Source: CAKMMH01 sp927798255 (GTDB lineage Bacteria > Bdellovibrionota_C > UBA2361 > CAKMMH01). From it: a stretch of 64,000 nt of DNA. The stretch is taken from the NCBI GenBank assembly GCA_034180415.1, contig JAXFOK010000060.1:91427-155426 (forward strand), given 5' to 3'. Below are positions 54,679-63,795 of this stretch, one piece after another. The notes under the pieces are model-generated. The model was not told the DNA's origin, did not search any database, and saw nothing but the letters and a program-made list of their open reading frames with translations. Within the stretch, counting starts at the first letter, position 1, and each line of letters opens with the position of its first letter. The position numbers and the translations under genes are program-made.

Positions 54679-55143
54679 ATGATTAAATTAGCAACTAAAA
54701 ATGATTTAGAAGGCGTAAGTAAACTTAGAGATTATGTTCATTCTATTCATGCAAATAATAATCCAAAGTTTTTTAAAGAAATAATATCAAAAGAAGCCAA
54801 TAATTATTTAAATGAAATTTTAGAAAATCCTAATTTTTGCATATATGTTTCAATAATCGATGATAAAATAGTAGCATATGCTATTATTTGTATCCGTGAA
54901 AAACCTGAAAATCCTGTAATGTATAAGCAAAAAATCTGTTTTATTGAAGATATATGTGTAGATAAAAATTATCAAAAGCAAGGCATAGGAAAAGAGCTTT
55001 TTAAATCTATAAAAGATTTTGCAAAGGATAATGAATGTAATGAGATTGAATTAAACGTTTGGGAATTTAATAAAAATGCTATTAGTTTTTATGAGCATTT
55101 AGGATTTAAAACTTCAAGAAGGATTATGGGATTAGAAGTATAA
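54679..55143 (+). CDS. GNAT-family N-acetyltransferase
   Basis: The 154-residue protein has the GNAT acetyl-CoA site in VDKNYQKQGIGKELF (Q-x-x-G-x-G/A, about residues 95-110) preceded by beta strand CFIEDICV and followed by LNVWEFNKNAISFYEHLGF. The substrate (small molecule or protein N-terminus) cannot be told. It is a single gene divergent from ATPase cassette 1; RBS AAGGAA. Confidence 0.9.
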   Translation: MIKLATKNDLEGVSKLRDYVHSIHANNNPKFFKEIISKEANNYLNEILENPNFCIYVSIIDDKIVAYAIICIREKPENPVMYKQKICFIEDICVDKNYQKQGIGKELFKSIKDFAKDNECNEIELNVWEFNKNAISFYEHLGFKTSRRIMGLEV

Positions 55144-55167
55144 CAATTTAGCTATAAAGTATATTAA

Positions 55168-55764
55168 CTATGCACTATATTTATTTAGCTCAAATAATTC
55201 TTCTTCAACATTTTCCCAAGGATGTACTGGGGCAAAGTCATAATTGATGCCTAATTTTTCGCATTCTTCTTTTGAAAGTTCTTTAGATGAGTTTGTAAGA
55301 ATTCCCCAAGTTGTGTAGCATAAATTTTTTACGCTATACCTATGTGTGTAATCTGTAGTTAATGCGACATAAATAATTTTTACATTTTCACCAAATTTTT
55401 CTCTTAAAAGATTTACTGCAAAATTTGCTGTTCTTCCTGTGCAATGATTTCCATCGACAAGTAAAATGCATTCATCGTTTTTAATATTTGTATCTTTTAC
55501 ATATTCTAGACCAATTTTGATATCAATTTTTTTAGTTTCAATATTACTTTTAAGCTGCATTAGAAGCATATCAATTACATTAAACATATGAGATAATTTT
55601 ATCGCGGGGACTCCACCTCCACGCATTACAGAGCAGATATATTTGATTTTCAAATTATTTGTTTCAATATAATTTAAGACATCAAGATATATTTTATCTA
55701 TAAGCTCATCAATCTTTTTCCAAGATATTATGTTTAAATCTTTTTTAGTATAAACCTTATTCAT
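55168..55764 (-). CDS. Phosphoribosyltransferase-domain protein
   Basis: The 198-residue protein matches PRTase type I folds: VMRGGGVPAIKLSH near 47 (the PPi loop), the PRPP motif ILLVDGNHCTGRTANF near 115 (family usually VDDI-x-x-TG-x-T), and a C-terminal NYDFAPVHPWE. It most resembles xanthine/hypoxanthine salvage enzymes or unassigned PRTases. It would salvage purine bases with PRPP in the cytoplasm. RBS TAAAGGAATAG. Confidence 0.82.
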   Translation of the reverse strand: MNKVYTKKDLNIISWKKIDELIDKIYLDVLNYIETNNLKIKYICSVMRGGGVPAIKLSHMFNVIDMLLMQLKSNIETKKIDIKIGLEYVKDTNIKNDECILLVDGNHCTGRTANFAVNLLREKFGENVKIIYVALTTDYTHRYSVKNLCYTTWGILTNSSKELSKEECEKLGINYDFAPVHPWENVEEELFELNKYSA

Positions 55765-56143
55765 TACTATTCCTTTAGTGACAACAACTATAAGAAATTT
55801 TTAAAATTTTTCTTATCTATATATTAATCGGTCACAAGGAATAATAACTTCAGGTAAAATATAAACTTTTAATTTATTTAGTAATATTAATAAGTTACCG
55901 GAAAAACCCTACTCATTAATGTTTAAAAATTTTTCTATATTGCATAGCAAGTTTTATATCATATTTTTTCATTGATATTACACTTGTCAATTTAGTATCC
56001 TATAAAGCAGATTTATTTTTATAAATCAATCGCATATGGGAAGAAGAGTAATAGTATTTAATATTTTTAATCGCAAAAAAGGCGTCATGTGTTTTTTACC
56101 GTTTTTATAGCCTTTAATGCCAACATGAAAGAAAGGTTGCTTA
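55765..56143. other. Gene-free spacer upstream of the 56144 gene
   Basis: This AT-rich divergent region carries the promoters of the flanking genes. Near 56075-56118 it has GGCGTCATGTG..TTTTTTACC..GCC, a possible leader hairpin with T-run before the 56144 gene, similar in plan to the leader before 22902. No gene is supported. Confidence 0.4.
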
Positions 56144-56899
56144 ATGAAATGGATTCATATTCTTTTTGCTTCCATTTTTTTCTACTTCATTGTAACTATT
56201 TGTTGTTCGCAAGAAATTGAAAATAGTGATGCAAATCGTTATAGCTTTCAAAGCTTTGACATCGTTTTTAATAGTGGAAACTGTTTTACAAAGGAGGAAG
56301 GCGTTACATTGGAAAACAACACGTGTAGCAACGTGTTTTTCTATATTGAAGAATCACCTTTATTGTCTTTTATCACTTTGCCAGATGGACTTAAAGATAC
56401 AACCTATATCTTCTCGGGACCATATAGCAAAGAGAAAAGTGAAATTAGTATCTGTAATAAGGAGGAAAAAAAATTTAGAACTGCGAATGAGAAACCTAAG
56501 CAAAGGACTTCTATTCATATAGGTCCTAAGCGTGGCTCAGCTTTTTTCGTTTTTTCTAATGACCTTTCTAATTATACAGATGCGATTTCTGAAATTAGGA
56601 AAAATGAGCTTTGGTCTTCTGAAAAGATGATTAAAAAGTTTTCAAATATGTCCTATACATTTGTGTTTGAGCCAGAACAACATAACTTAGAATTCATTAT
56701 GAGTGATGCCAAACCATATTTTCTCGAAACGTCGTTTACACGAATCAAACCGAGTTTCTACTACCTTGAAGCGATTAAGGAGTTTGTGCCTAATACTTTT
56801 AAGTATAGGTACCTGATTGTTTTTAATGAAGATGCTTCGGGAAATATTCTTGATGTATCGTTTAGTATTATTTACCATAGAAAACCGCCGCGTTGGTAA
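56144..56899 (+). CDS. Exported hypothetical protein, less AT-rich
   Basis: The 251-residue protein has an N-terminal signal (MKWIHILFASIFFYFIVT, cleavage near CCS-QE). The mature part has a cysteine pair (GNCF and NNTCSNVFF) and is rich in Tyr, Phe and Ser, with beta-strand character. No family is recognised. Composition resembles the other solitary exported ORF (22902). RBS AAAGAAAGG is somewhat distant, with an ATG-rich start region. The gene sits alone between PRTase and McrBC. Confidence 0.65.
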   Translation: MKWIHILFASIFFYFIVTICCSQEIENSDANRYSFQSFDIVFNSGNCFTKEEGVTLENNTCSNVFFYIEESPLLSFITLPDGLKDTTYIFSGPYSKEKSEISICNKEEKKFRTANEKPKQRTSIHIGPKRGSAFFVFSNDLSNYTDAISEIRKNELWSSEKMIKKFSNMSYTFVFEPEQHNLEFIMSDAKPYFLETSFTRIKPSFYYLEAIKEFVPNTFKYRYLIVFNEDASGNILDVSFSIIYHRKPPRW

Positions 56900-57028
56900 A
56901 AACGAATCGTAGCATATTTCCTTTTTTTAGGCGAAGTGGTTTATAAGGTTGAAAAATACTATTACTGCTGCTTCGCTTTTATTATATTCAAAAATTTTTT
57001 TCAAAATTTATTGTCTAAAAAATTATTT

Positions 57029-57165
57029 ATGAAATTTGATTTCTTAATCCCAAAACTAAGTGTAACAGATATCAAGGCATCAAAAGACTTCTACATAACA
57101 AATTTGGATTTAAGTTAGAATATAGCGTAAAATCATTCCCTAATTTGGTAAAAAAATTTTTATAA
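57029..57165 (+). pseudogene. VOC-family (glyoxalase/bleomycin resistance-like) fragment
   Basis: ATG at 57029 opens MKFDFLIPKLSVTDIKASKD then FYI; the expected NKFGFKLEY follows in the next frame (KFGFKLEYSVKSFPNLV) and ends at TAA 57163. These are the first 45 residues of a VOC-superfamily fold. A frameshift and loss of the C-terminal two-thirds make it a remnant. Its end overlaps the mcrC stop, so the insertion of the McrBC operon may have truncated it. Confidence 0.75.
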
Positions 57166-58248
57166 TGAAACACCTAAAAAATCTTTAGCGATACTATTTA
57201 ATTGATTTTTAATTTCTTTAAAATCGCAATCTAAGTCAAGAGTCTTTGCGCTAATTGTATTTCCACATATTGTATATGTGTTATCTAACTTTGCACCATC
57301 ATTTGTTTTTGCATAAAGAAGCATTCCAGAAACATTTTTGTTATCATTAATTGTTTTTAAATTGTATTCTTTGTTTTTCACGTATGAAAATATTTGATAT
57401 AAATTATGTGAGTGAAGTGTTTCATCAGAGTTATAAATATTTTTTTGTGTTACCTTACTATAATACTTAGCATCGATTATTAAAATTTTATCATTTGTTG
57501 TAATCATAATGTCACTTTGCATACTAGGAAGAAAGTTATCATTTTTGTTATCTTCTAATATTCCCCACTTTATCTTTGATGAATTTACTTCTATCTTTTC
57601 TTTAATATTACTTTTTCTAAATTCCTTTTTATAATATTCTAAAATAAATTTTTCATACAATTTTTCCATTTGTTTATCAGTAAAATGTGTAAGTTTCTTT
57701 TGTCCTTCAGAATCTTTTTGAAGTAAACCATAGACCACTAATTCACAAATACCTATTAACATTTCATAAATTTTATTATTCCTATTATATTGAAAGTTCC
57801 ATTTTATAGTGTTTATTTGAAGTACCTCTACATCTTTAAAATAATATAAAATTTTTCTTAACTTATTTTTCTTTTTATTTTTAATATTTTGTTTTAGTAG
57901 TGATAATAAAACAGATTTTAATATTTGATTTAAATATGAATTAATAGAGAAATCTTCATATATACATGACAGCTGTTTATTTATCTTATTTTTAAATTTT
58001 AATGATTCGTTTATATCGATTTTTCCTCTAACAGTAGAAAAGCATTCTTGCTTTTCGATATATACTCTACTTAATCCCCTTTTAATAAGCTCTGAAATTC
58101 CCATATATAGAATTTCTGTACATAAGTCTGCAACATTTTCAAAATCTTCTGTTTCTAATTTTTTATATTCTTGCTTTTGAAGATTTATAAAAGCATACGA
58201 AAGCATATAATAGATATTTTTTATAGGAATAGTTTTATCCATCATCAT
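57160..58248 (-). CDS. mcrC: McrC-type restriction subunit (PD-(D/E)xK nuclease)
   Basis: The 362-residue protein has the McrC pattern: IPIKNIYYMLSYAF at the start, GRGLSRVYIEK-like and FSTVRGKIDINESLKF near 72, and a C-terminal nuclease core LPSMQSDIMITTNDKILIIDAKYYSK (about 245-270, motif D-x(n)-DAK). It pairs with McrB to cleave modified or foreign DNA. The start is 18 bases after the mcrB stop, a two-gene operon. Confidence 0.9.
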   Translation of the reverse strand: MMMDKTIPIKNIYYMLSYAFINLQKQEYKKLETEDFENVADLCTEILYMGISELIKRGLSRVYIEKQECFSTVRGKIDINESLKFKNKINKQLSCIYEDFSINSYLNQILKSVLLSLLKQNIKNKKKNKLRKILYYFKDVEVLQINTIKWNFQYNRNNKIYEMLIGICELVVYGLLQKDSEGQKKLTHFTDKQMEKLYEKFILEYYKKEFRKSNIKEKIEVNSSKIKWGILEDNKNDNFLPSMQSDIMITTNDKILIIDAKYYSKVTQKNIYNSDETLHSHNLYQIFSYVKNKEYNLKTINDNKNVSGMLLYAKTNDGAKLDNTYTICGNTISAKTLDLDCDFKEIKNQLNSIAKDFLGVSL

Positions 58249-58266
58249 AGTTAAAAAAAATCCCTA

Positions 58267-60393
58267 TTAATTATCTTTAATGCAATTTTCTAAATTATCA
58301 CTCCATTTCTTTATCTTATCCGCTTCATCAAACCAATACTCTCTTAAAAGTGGCAAAATTTCATACATAACGATTCTTTTTAATGATTCATCTAATCTTT
58401 TTAATGATTCATCTAATTTATCATCATTTTTAAAACAAAAAAAGCTATGTCCTATTTGAAAGCCTACACCTAAGGATTCATCGTTTTTAATTTCTTCATT
58501 TAAATTTTTTATACAGTCAATTAAATTTTTAAACTTATCATTTTTTAATTTTTCTAAATCTTTCTTAAAATTCTCATTATCAAAACCTGGCATCATATCA
58601 AAGAATGCAAATCGTCTTCTAAGAGCGTAATCAAGAAATGCAAGGCTTCTATCTGCTGTATTCATAAGACCAATAATATATAAATTGTTTGGAACATAAA
58701 ATTCTTTATTTTTATCGTAAAGTAAATTAACTTTGTACTCTTGACCTCGTTTATCACTTTCAATAAGCATAAATAGCTCACCAAAAATTCTACTTAAATT
58801 TCCTCTATTAATTTCATCTATAATAAAGAAATAGTCATTATTTGGGTCATCTTTTGCCTTATTACAAAAATCATAAAATACGCCGGTTTCTAGTTTAAAG
58901 CCATTTTCTGTCGGACGATAACCCATAATAAAATCTTCATAAGAATAACTTTGATGAAATTGAATAAGTTTTACTCGTTCATCATCCTTACTTCCAATAA
59001 TTGAATAAGCAAGCTTCTTTGCTGCAAAAGTCTTACCAGTTCCTGGAGCTCCTTGTAAGATAATGTTCTTTTTATTTTCTAAAAGATTTTTAAGGGTATT
59101 GTAATCGGTTTTAGAAATATAGACTTCTTTTAAAAATTTATCTTCATTATAACTATCATCTTTACTTTCGGATTGTATTTTATTTTCAGTCAATGAATTT
59201 TCTGATCGAAATTTATTCTCTAAATATGTAATAGTATCTTCATATTTCGTTATATCTGTTAATGTTTTTACTGCAAATTTTCCTAATTCATTAGGTATTT
59301 CTATAGGCACATTGAAGCATTCCCATTCAACTATTCTTTTATGAGCAAAGCTATCTTTACTATTATCAAATTCATAATCTGATTTAACGACACCTCGCCC
59401 TAAGATTTTACTAGTTCCTTGCTTAGCATAAACGACATCTCCATTTTTTATTTCATTACAAAAACTCCATAATGTTAAAGTATCATTTTTCCCAGAACCA
59501 TTTTTATTATATAATTCTTTGACTTTTAAATTTAATTCTTCCTTATTTTCAAAATTTTTTAAATCTCCTAACTCTTTCCACTCGATAGCCATATAATCAT
59601 TTTTACAACACTCATTCCAAATTTTAGCATTTTCACCTGGAGAATAGACCCAATACCTCTTATCATCATTTTTTTGATTATTATCTAATTTATTAAGTAT
59701 ATCACCAACTATAAAACCGAATTTATAATTACTAATTCCAAGTCCCTTTCTAAATAAATTTATTTCACCTAAGTTTAAGTATTTACCATTTTTACCATGA
59801 AACTCTAAATTAAAAATACTGATAAGTTTTTTCAACATTTCATCTCTAACAAAAATAGGAAAAAATTCAATAAAATTAAGAATGATATACTTAAGAAACC
59901 AAGCTGCTGGTTTATGAATGTTATTTAATCTTTCACTAAGCAATTTATAACTTTCTATATCATCAAATCCATATCTTTGTTTTATCTCATTAATTATATT
60001 TATAGCTTGTATTAAACATTCTAATTCTTCTTCTGCAATCTTGATTGCTTCTTCATCTGATAACATCTTGGGATTCATAGGTGTACCACTTTTCCAAAAT
60101 TGTTCATCATTTTTCTTAAAAAGAGAAAATTTATATGCTGATCCTCCACGAATACCAAGAATATTTTTTGTCATTCCGACTTCAAGTTCGTGTGTTAAAG
60201 AATTTTTTGTTAAAAACATTTTTTCAAGCAATTCTTTTCCTGATAGCTTTTTTAAATTATCAATATTATATTCTTCTAAAAATTCTTTAACTTGCTTTTT
60301 GCATTCCTCTTCTATTTTATCATATTTACCACTATTACTTTCACTAATTACCCACTCTCTTGCTTTGTTAATATCAAATGTAGGAACTGACAT
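58267..60393 (-). CDS. mcrB: McrB-type restriction GTPase with EVE-like reader domain
   Basis: The 708-residue protein has an N-terminal helical region (1-230), an EVE/YTH-like modified-base reader at about 245-385 (KRYWVYSPGENAKIWNEC, MAIEWKELGDL, VVYAKQGTSKILGRGVV), and a C-terminal McrB AAA motor: Walker A LQGAPGTGKTFAAKK (about 450), FIIDEINRGNLSRIFGELFMLIE and the McrB signature GLMNTADRSLAFLDYALRRRFAF. Together with McrC it forms a type IV modification-dependent restriction system. Two repeated words near the C-terminus (LDESLKRLDESLKR) mark a small internal duplication. Confidence 0.92.
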   Translation of the reverse strand: MSVPTFDINKAREWVISESNSGKYDKIEEECKKQVKEFLEEYNIDNLKKLSGKELLEKMFLTKNSLTHELEVGMTKNILGIRGGSAYKFSLFKKNDEQFWKSGTPMNPKMLSDEEAIKIAEEELECLIQAINIINEIKQRYGFDDIESYKLLSERLNNIHKPAAWFLKYIILNFIEFFPIFVRDEMLKKLISIFNLEFHGKNGKYLNLGEINLFRKGLGISNYKFGFIVGDILNKLDNNQKNDDKRYWVYSPGENAKIWNECCKNDYMAIEWKELGDLKNFENKEELNLKVKELYNKNGSGKNDTLTLWSFCNEIKNGDVVYAKQGTSKILGRGVVKSDYEFDNSKDSFAHKRIVEWECFNVPIEIPNELGKFAVKTLTDITKYEDTITYLENKFRSENSLTENKIQSESKDDSYNEDKFLKEVYISKTDYNTLKNLLENKKNIILQGAPGTGKTFAAKKLAYSIIGSKDDERVKLIQFHQSYSYEDFIMGYRPTENGFKLETGVFYDFCNKAKDDPNNDYFFIIDEINRGNLSRIFGELFMLIESDKRGQEYKVNLLYDKNKEFYVPNNLYIIGLMNTADRSLAFLDYALRRRFAFFDMMPGFDNENFKKDLEKLKNDKFKNLIDCIKNLNEEIKNDESLGVGFQIGHSFFCFKNDDKLDESLKRLDESLKRIVMYEILPLLREYWFDEADKIKKWSDNLENCIKDN

Positions 60394-60618
60394 AAAACAT
60401 TTCTCCTTAAATCAAAATTAATATTTTTAGTTTATATTCAACACAACATATTAGAAACCCATTTTATTTTGTACATGTTTAAAATTTTCTTTTTATTCTT
60501 CTAACTCTCTACATAAAAATTATTACTAATCCACTTATTTCAATATATCTTCATACTAACTAAGAACATCAAACCTTATCAAATCAAAACAATTCATATT
60601 AATTTCAAAATTACCATC
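60394..60618. other. Spacer between divergent mcrB and fic
   Basis: AT-rich, no gene. Contains the mcrB promoter side. No private repeat array of the kind seen before the ATPase and fic genes is found upstream of mcrB. Confidence 0.35.
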
Positions 60619-60624
60619 TTGCTT

Positions 60625-60672
60625 TCTCCCAAAAATATACTAGAATTGGGAGAAAGACAAAAATTTGGGAGA
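60625..60672 (+). repeat. Three-box TTGGGAGA array upstream of fic
   Basis: TCTCCCAA (60625) is followed 21 bases on by TTGGGAGA (60646) and 19 bases on by TTGGGAGA (60665): one inverted and two direct boxes. The last box provides the GGGAG ribosome-binding site of fic, so a protein on these boxes would block translation start as well as transcription. The same plan occurs after the gene at 61855-61903. Confidence 0.92.
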
Positions 60673-60678
60673 AAAACA

Positions 60679-61743
60679 TTGAGAGATTTTGACTACTTAC
60701 AATTTAAAGATAGAACTTGGGATAATGAAATATTATCTTTAATAGCAAAAATTCATGAATTTAAAGCTACGCTCAAATTATATGAAAATCAAAAGCCTGT
60801 TGAGTTAGAAAAGCTCGTTCAAATTGCAAAAATTCAAAGCACAGAGGCTTCGAATAAAATTGAAGGAATTGCAACAACAAATATAAGATTAAGAAAACTT
60901 TTTTTAGATAAAACATCTCCTGTTAATAGAGCAGAAGAAGAAATTCTAGGTTATAAAAATGTACTTTCTACCATTCATGATAATTATAAATTCATTCCTT
61001 TAAATATTAATTACATATTGCAACTTCATAAAGAATTACTAAAATTCACAACTCTTGAATATGGTGGAAAATTTAAATCCGTTGAAAATAGCATAACTAA
61101 AACCTCTGAAAATGGAAAAACAGAAGTCCTATTTACTCCCCTAAAACCATTTGAAACTGAAAATGCAATGAAGCAAATTTGTGATAGTTATAATAAGGCA
61201 ATAAAATTTGAAATCGTTGATTCACTTATTCTTATTCCATGTTTCATATTAGATTTTCTTTGCATTCATCCTTTCTTAGATGGCAATGGAAGAATGAGCA
61301 GACTTTTAACTCTTCTTTTATTATACCAAAGTGACTATTTAATTGGACGATATATAAGTATAGAAAAAGCAATTTCAGACACTAAAGAAAATTATTATCA
61401 AGCATTAAGTGATGCAAATAAAAGATGGCATGATGGAAAAAACGATCCTAAACCATTCATAAAATACCTTTTAAGCATAATTTTTAAATGTTACAAAGAT
61501 TTTGAAGAAAAAGTAATGATTACAAATAAAGTTATTGGAGTAAAAAGTAGCTCTTATGATATCGTAAAAAATTATGCTTCAAAAGCCCTTGGTAAATTTT
61601 CTAAGCAAGACGCTCTTTATGCTTGCCCTACACTTGGAAGCTCATCAGTAGAAGCCGCACTTAAAAAACTAACTGAGGAAAAATTCCTTCTTCGCCTTGG
61701 TTCAGGAAGAAATACTTTATATGTAAGGAATAATAAAAATTAA
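60679..61743 (+). CDS. Fic-domain AMP transferase with C-terminal winged helix
   Basis: The TTG at 60679 (LRDFDYLQFKD) has GGGAG seven bases upstream and matches the family N-terminus; an in-frame TTG at 60619 would translate through the box array. The 354-residue protein has the class II inhibitory helix in STEASNKIEG (S-x-x-x-E-G), the Fic active site IHPFLDGNGRMSR near 205, and a C-terminal winged helix (about 300-354: FSKQDALYACPTLGSSSVEAALKKL). Fic enzymes AMPylate Tyr/Thr of target proteins. The HTH could bind the flanking TTGGGAGA boxes for autoregulation. Confidence 0.92.
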   Translation: MRDFDYLQFKDRTWDNEILSLIAKIHEFKATLKLYENQKPVELEKLVQIAKIQSTEASNKIEGIATTNIRLRKLFLDKTSPVNRAEEEILGYKNVLSTIHDNYKFIPLNINYILQLHKELLKFTTLEYGGKFKSVENSITKTSENGKTEVLFTPLKPFETENAMKQICDSYNKAIKFEIVDSLILIPCFILDFLCIHPFLDGNGRMSRLLTLLLLYQSDYLIGRYISIEKAISDTKENYYQALSDANKRWHDGKNDPKPFIKYLLSIIFKCYKDFEEKVMITNKVIGVKSSSYDIVKNYASKALGKFSKQDALYACPTLGSSSVEAALKKLTEEKFLLRLGSGRNTLYVRNNKN

Positions 61744-62036
61744 AATAAAAATTCTTCTTACACTTTAGTTGACATTAATATGATATATCTATCTTCATCA
61801 TATATTTATCAACCACCAAAATGCTTTCCTATTTGTTTCCTAATTTCAAGCCTTTCTCCCAAATCCACTCTTCTTTTGGGAGAAACTAAAACATATTGGG
61901 AGAAAAAATCTGCATATAAATCTTACTTCTATTTGCAGATATTTTTACACATGGTATAATAAAACTTCATATCCATCTGTTTTTGTTAGATATTTAAACA
62001 CAACATAAAGTTTGAAACAGATTCTACCTCAACCTT
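61744..62036. other. Spacer downstream of fic with second box array
   Basis: No gene. Holds the downstream TTGGGAGA array (61855-61903) and a T/A-rich tail. It separates fic from the SctT-like fragment. Confidence 0.4.
61855..61903 (+). repeat. Three-box TTGGGAGA array downstream of fic
   Basis: TCTCCCAA at 61855, TTGGGAGA at 61876 and 61896: spacings 21 and 20 bases, against 21 and 19 upstream of fic. The spacer bases themselves differ, so the boxes and their spacing look selected. The gene therefore sits between two direct copies of the same array. Confidence 0.92.
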
Positions 62037-62345
62037 TTACATCCCTTGCACAACATACCAAAGCCCGAAAAAGCCTACAATTGTTTTAAGGATAAATAGG
62101 TCGGCGTTAACTTGCCATTTACTTAGGATTTTTGCTAAAAAACAAAGTGAAATATCACAAAGTAAAAAGATAAAAAGAAATGGTATCGCTTTTTGAAAAA
62201 CAATTGTTAAAGAATTTAAAATAAAAGTAAAAACATTATTCCCTACTATTTCTTTATCTAGGGAATAATATGTAACTTCTATTAACCCTCTAAAACTTTC
62301 CTCAATCCCGCCATAAAAAGCTATCGTGCAATATAAACAAAACCC
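62037..62345 (-). pseudogene. 3' fragment of export-gate-like gene (second copy)
   Basis: On the minus strand an open frame of about 100 codons reads IAFYGGIEESFRGLIEVTYY, later FQKAIPFLFIFLLCDISLCF and LSKWQVNADLFILKTIVG, ending VVQGM and TAA at 62037. It is about 98% identical over 204 bases to the gene end at 63796-64000. The family looks like SctT/FliR (membrane export gate: 'D-x-x-L-x-x-x-[RK]-...-Q-x-N-x-x-x-x-x-x-K' near the C-terminus). It starts immediately after the ATPase cassette 2 stop and has no start codon of its own. Confidence 0.75.
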
Positions 62346-62351
62346 ATAATA

Positions 62352-63548
62352 TTATGAAAGCAACCAATTTTTTATATCAATTATTTTCACACCTTCATAT
62401 GTATAATCCTCATGGTTTGTTCTTGATATTAGCATTTTAGGATATGCATCTCTTATTTGTAAAAGTGACGACACTTCTCTTTTAAATGTATTATCATCTG
62501 AAATATTATCAGATACTTGAATATAAATTTTATCATTTCCTTTTAACGCTATAAAATCAATTTCCTTTTCACCAAATTTGCCTACATACACTCTATAACC
62601 TCGCCTTAATAGTTCAATGGCAACGATGTTTTCATAAATTCTTCCAAAATCTTGGTTTCGGTTTCCATTAATTGCATGACGAAATGAAATATCACAAAGA
62701 TAATATTTTTTTGATGTTTCAAGATATTTTTTACCTTTCATATCATATCTATAAATATCATAAAACAAGAATGCATTGCACAAATATTTTATATAATTTT
62801 GTATTGTGACATGGTTAGTAGCAATTTTATTTGACGACAACGTGTTACTTATCTTATTTGGAGAAGTTATATTTGCGATATTATCCATTAAAAATTCTGA
62901 TAAGTTATCAAGTACTGCTGTATTTTGAATACTATATTTTGAAACCAAGTCTCTCATTACAATTGTTACATAAACATCTCTTATATACGAAGCTACGTCC
63001 TCCTCATTTTTATAATCATAAGCACCAGCCATTCCTCCTTGTTTAACATACATATCAAAAAGTTTACTAATATCCTTAATATCATCATAATAAATTGAAA
63101 ATTCTCTAAAGCTAAAAGGAAAAACTTGTATTTCGATGAAACGTCCTGTAAATAAAGTAGCAAAATCAGAACTTAGCAAAAAAGCATTAGAACCTGTGAT
63201 ATAAATATCGTATTTTTTGCTATTATGAAGACTGTTTACGGTAATCTCAAAATCTTTACAAAGTTGAACTTCATCAATAAAAACAAAATTAATTTTTTTA
63301 GGATCATAACTTTTTTCTATGTAGGAATTTAAACTTAAATGATCTTTTAACTCACTAAACACTATGTCGTTAAAATCAATAAATATTATATTAGCATTAT
63401 CGTAATTATTCTTTAGGTAATCTATATATGCTTTCAAAAGTTCAGATTTTCCACTTCTTCGAATCCCGGTAATAATTTTTATATCAGGAGTTTCCCTTAA
63501 ATCAATAAGCCTATTTAAATATGATTCTCTAGTAATAAACTTTCCCAT
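62352..63548 (-). CDS. AAA_14/DUF4143 ATPase, cassette 2
   Basis: The 398-residue protein has Walker A GIRRSGKSE (about 27), Walker B INFVFIDEVQ near 90, sensor YITGSNAFLLSSDF near 116, a winged-helix-like middle (KISNTLSSNKIATNHVTIQNYIKYL, about 215) and C-terminal DUF4143 with GEKEIDFIA..KIYIQVSDN near 325. The last catalytic Lys of the nuclease-like core is again replaced by Ser. It is a paralogue of the 53201 gene with only motif-level similarity. Upstream lies a palindromic repeat pair, and the cassette is flanked by two copies of an export-gate gene 3' end. Confidence 0.88.
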   Translation of the reverse strand: MGKFITRESYLNRLIDLRETPDIKIITGIRRSGKSELLKAYIDYLKNNYDNANIIFIDFNDIVFSELKDHLSLNSYIEKSYDPKKINFVFIDEVQLCKDFEITVNSLHNSKKYDIYITGSNAFLLSSDFATLFTGRFIEIQVFPFSFREFSIYYDDIKDISKLFDMYVKQGGMAGAYDYKNEEDVASYIRDVYVTIVMRDLVSKYSIQNTAVLDNLSEFLMDNIANITSPNKISNTLSSNKIATNHVTIQNYIKYLCNAFLFYDIYRYDMKGKKYLETSKKYYLCDISFRHAINGNRNQDFGRIYENIVAIELLRRGYRVYVGKFGEKEIDFIALKGNDKIYIQVSDNISDDNTFKREVSSLLQIRDAYPKMLISRTNHEDYTYEGVKIIDIKNWLLS

Positions 63549-63581
63549 ATTGACCCTTTAAAACCATTCTTTTTACATATC

Positions 63582-63737
63582 ACTTTCGAAAATACCATTT
63601 TTTAGTAACTTTCGAAAGTAAAATTCATAACATATTGATTATATAGGTTTTTATTTAAATTTGACGTTAAATTCTTAATTTTCAAAAGCATCTTCTTTAA
63701 CTTTCGAAAACTCCAATTTTTGACAAATTTCGAAAGT
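63582..63737 (-). repeat. Two 38-bp palindromic units upstream of ATPase cassette 2
   Basis: Unit 1 (63582-63619) and unit 2 (63700-63737) each run ACTTTCGAAAA..CCA.TTTTT..A.AA.TTTCGAAAGT: an ACTTTCGAAA box and its inverted partner TTTCGAAAGT, 26 bases start to start, with conserved spacer bases. The first unit begins 34 bases before the ATPase start codon. The boxes are not seen elsewhere in the window. Confidence 0.88.
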
Positions 63738-63795
63738 GTTATATATAACTAATTAATATAATTAAATATTTCAATACTTAAATTATTAGTAAAAC

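Noticed and set aside
52604..57165. Recoding of TGA or programmed frameshifting in the broken genes
   Set aside because: TGA is a normal stop in trmB, Trp is TGG in the intact genes I read, and the broken genes are solitary remnants with more than one lesion or truncated ends.
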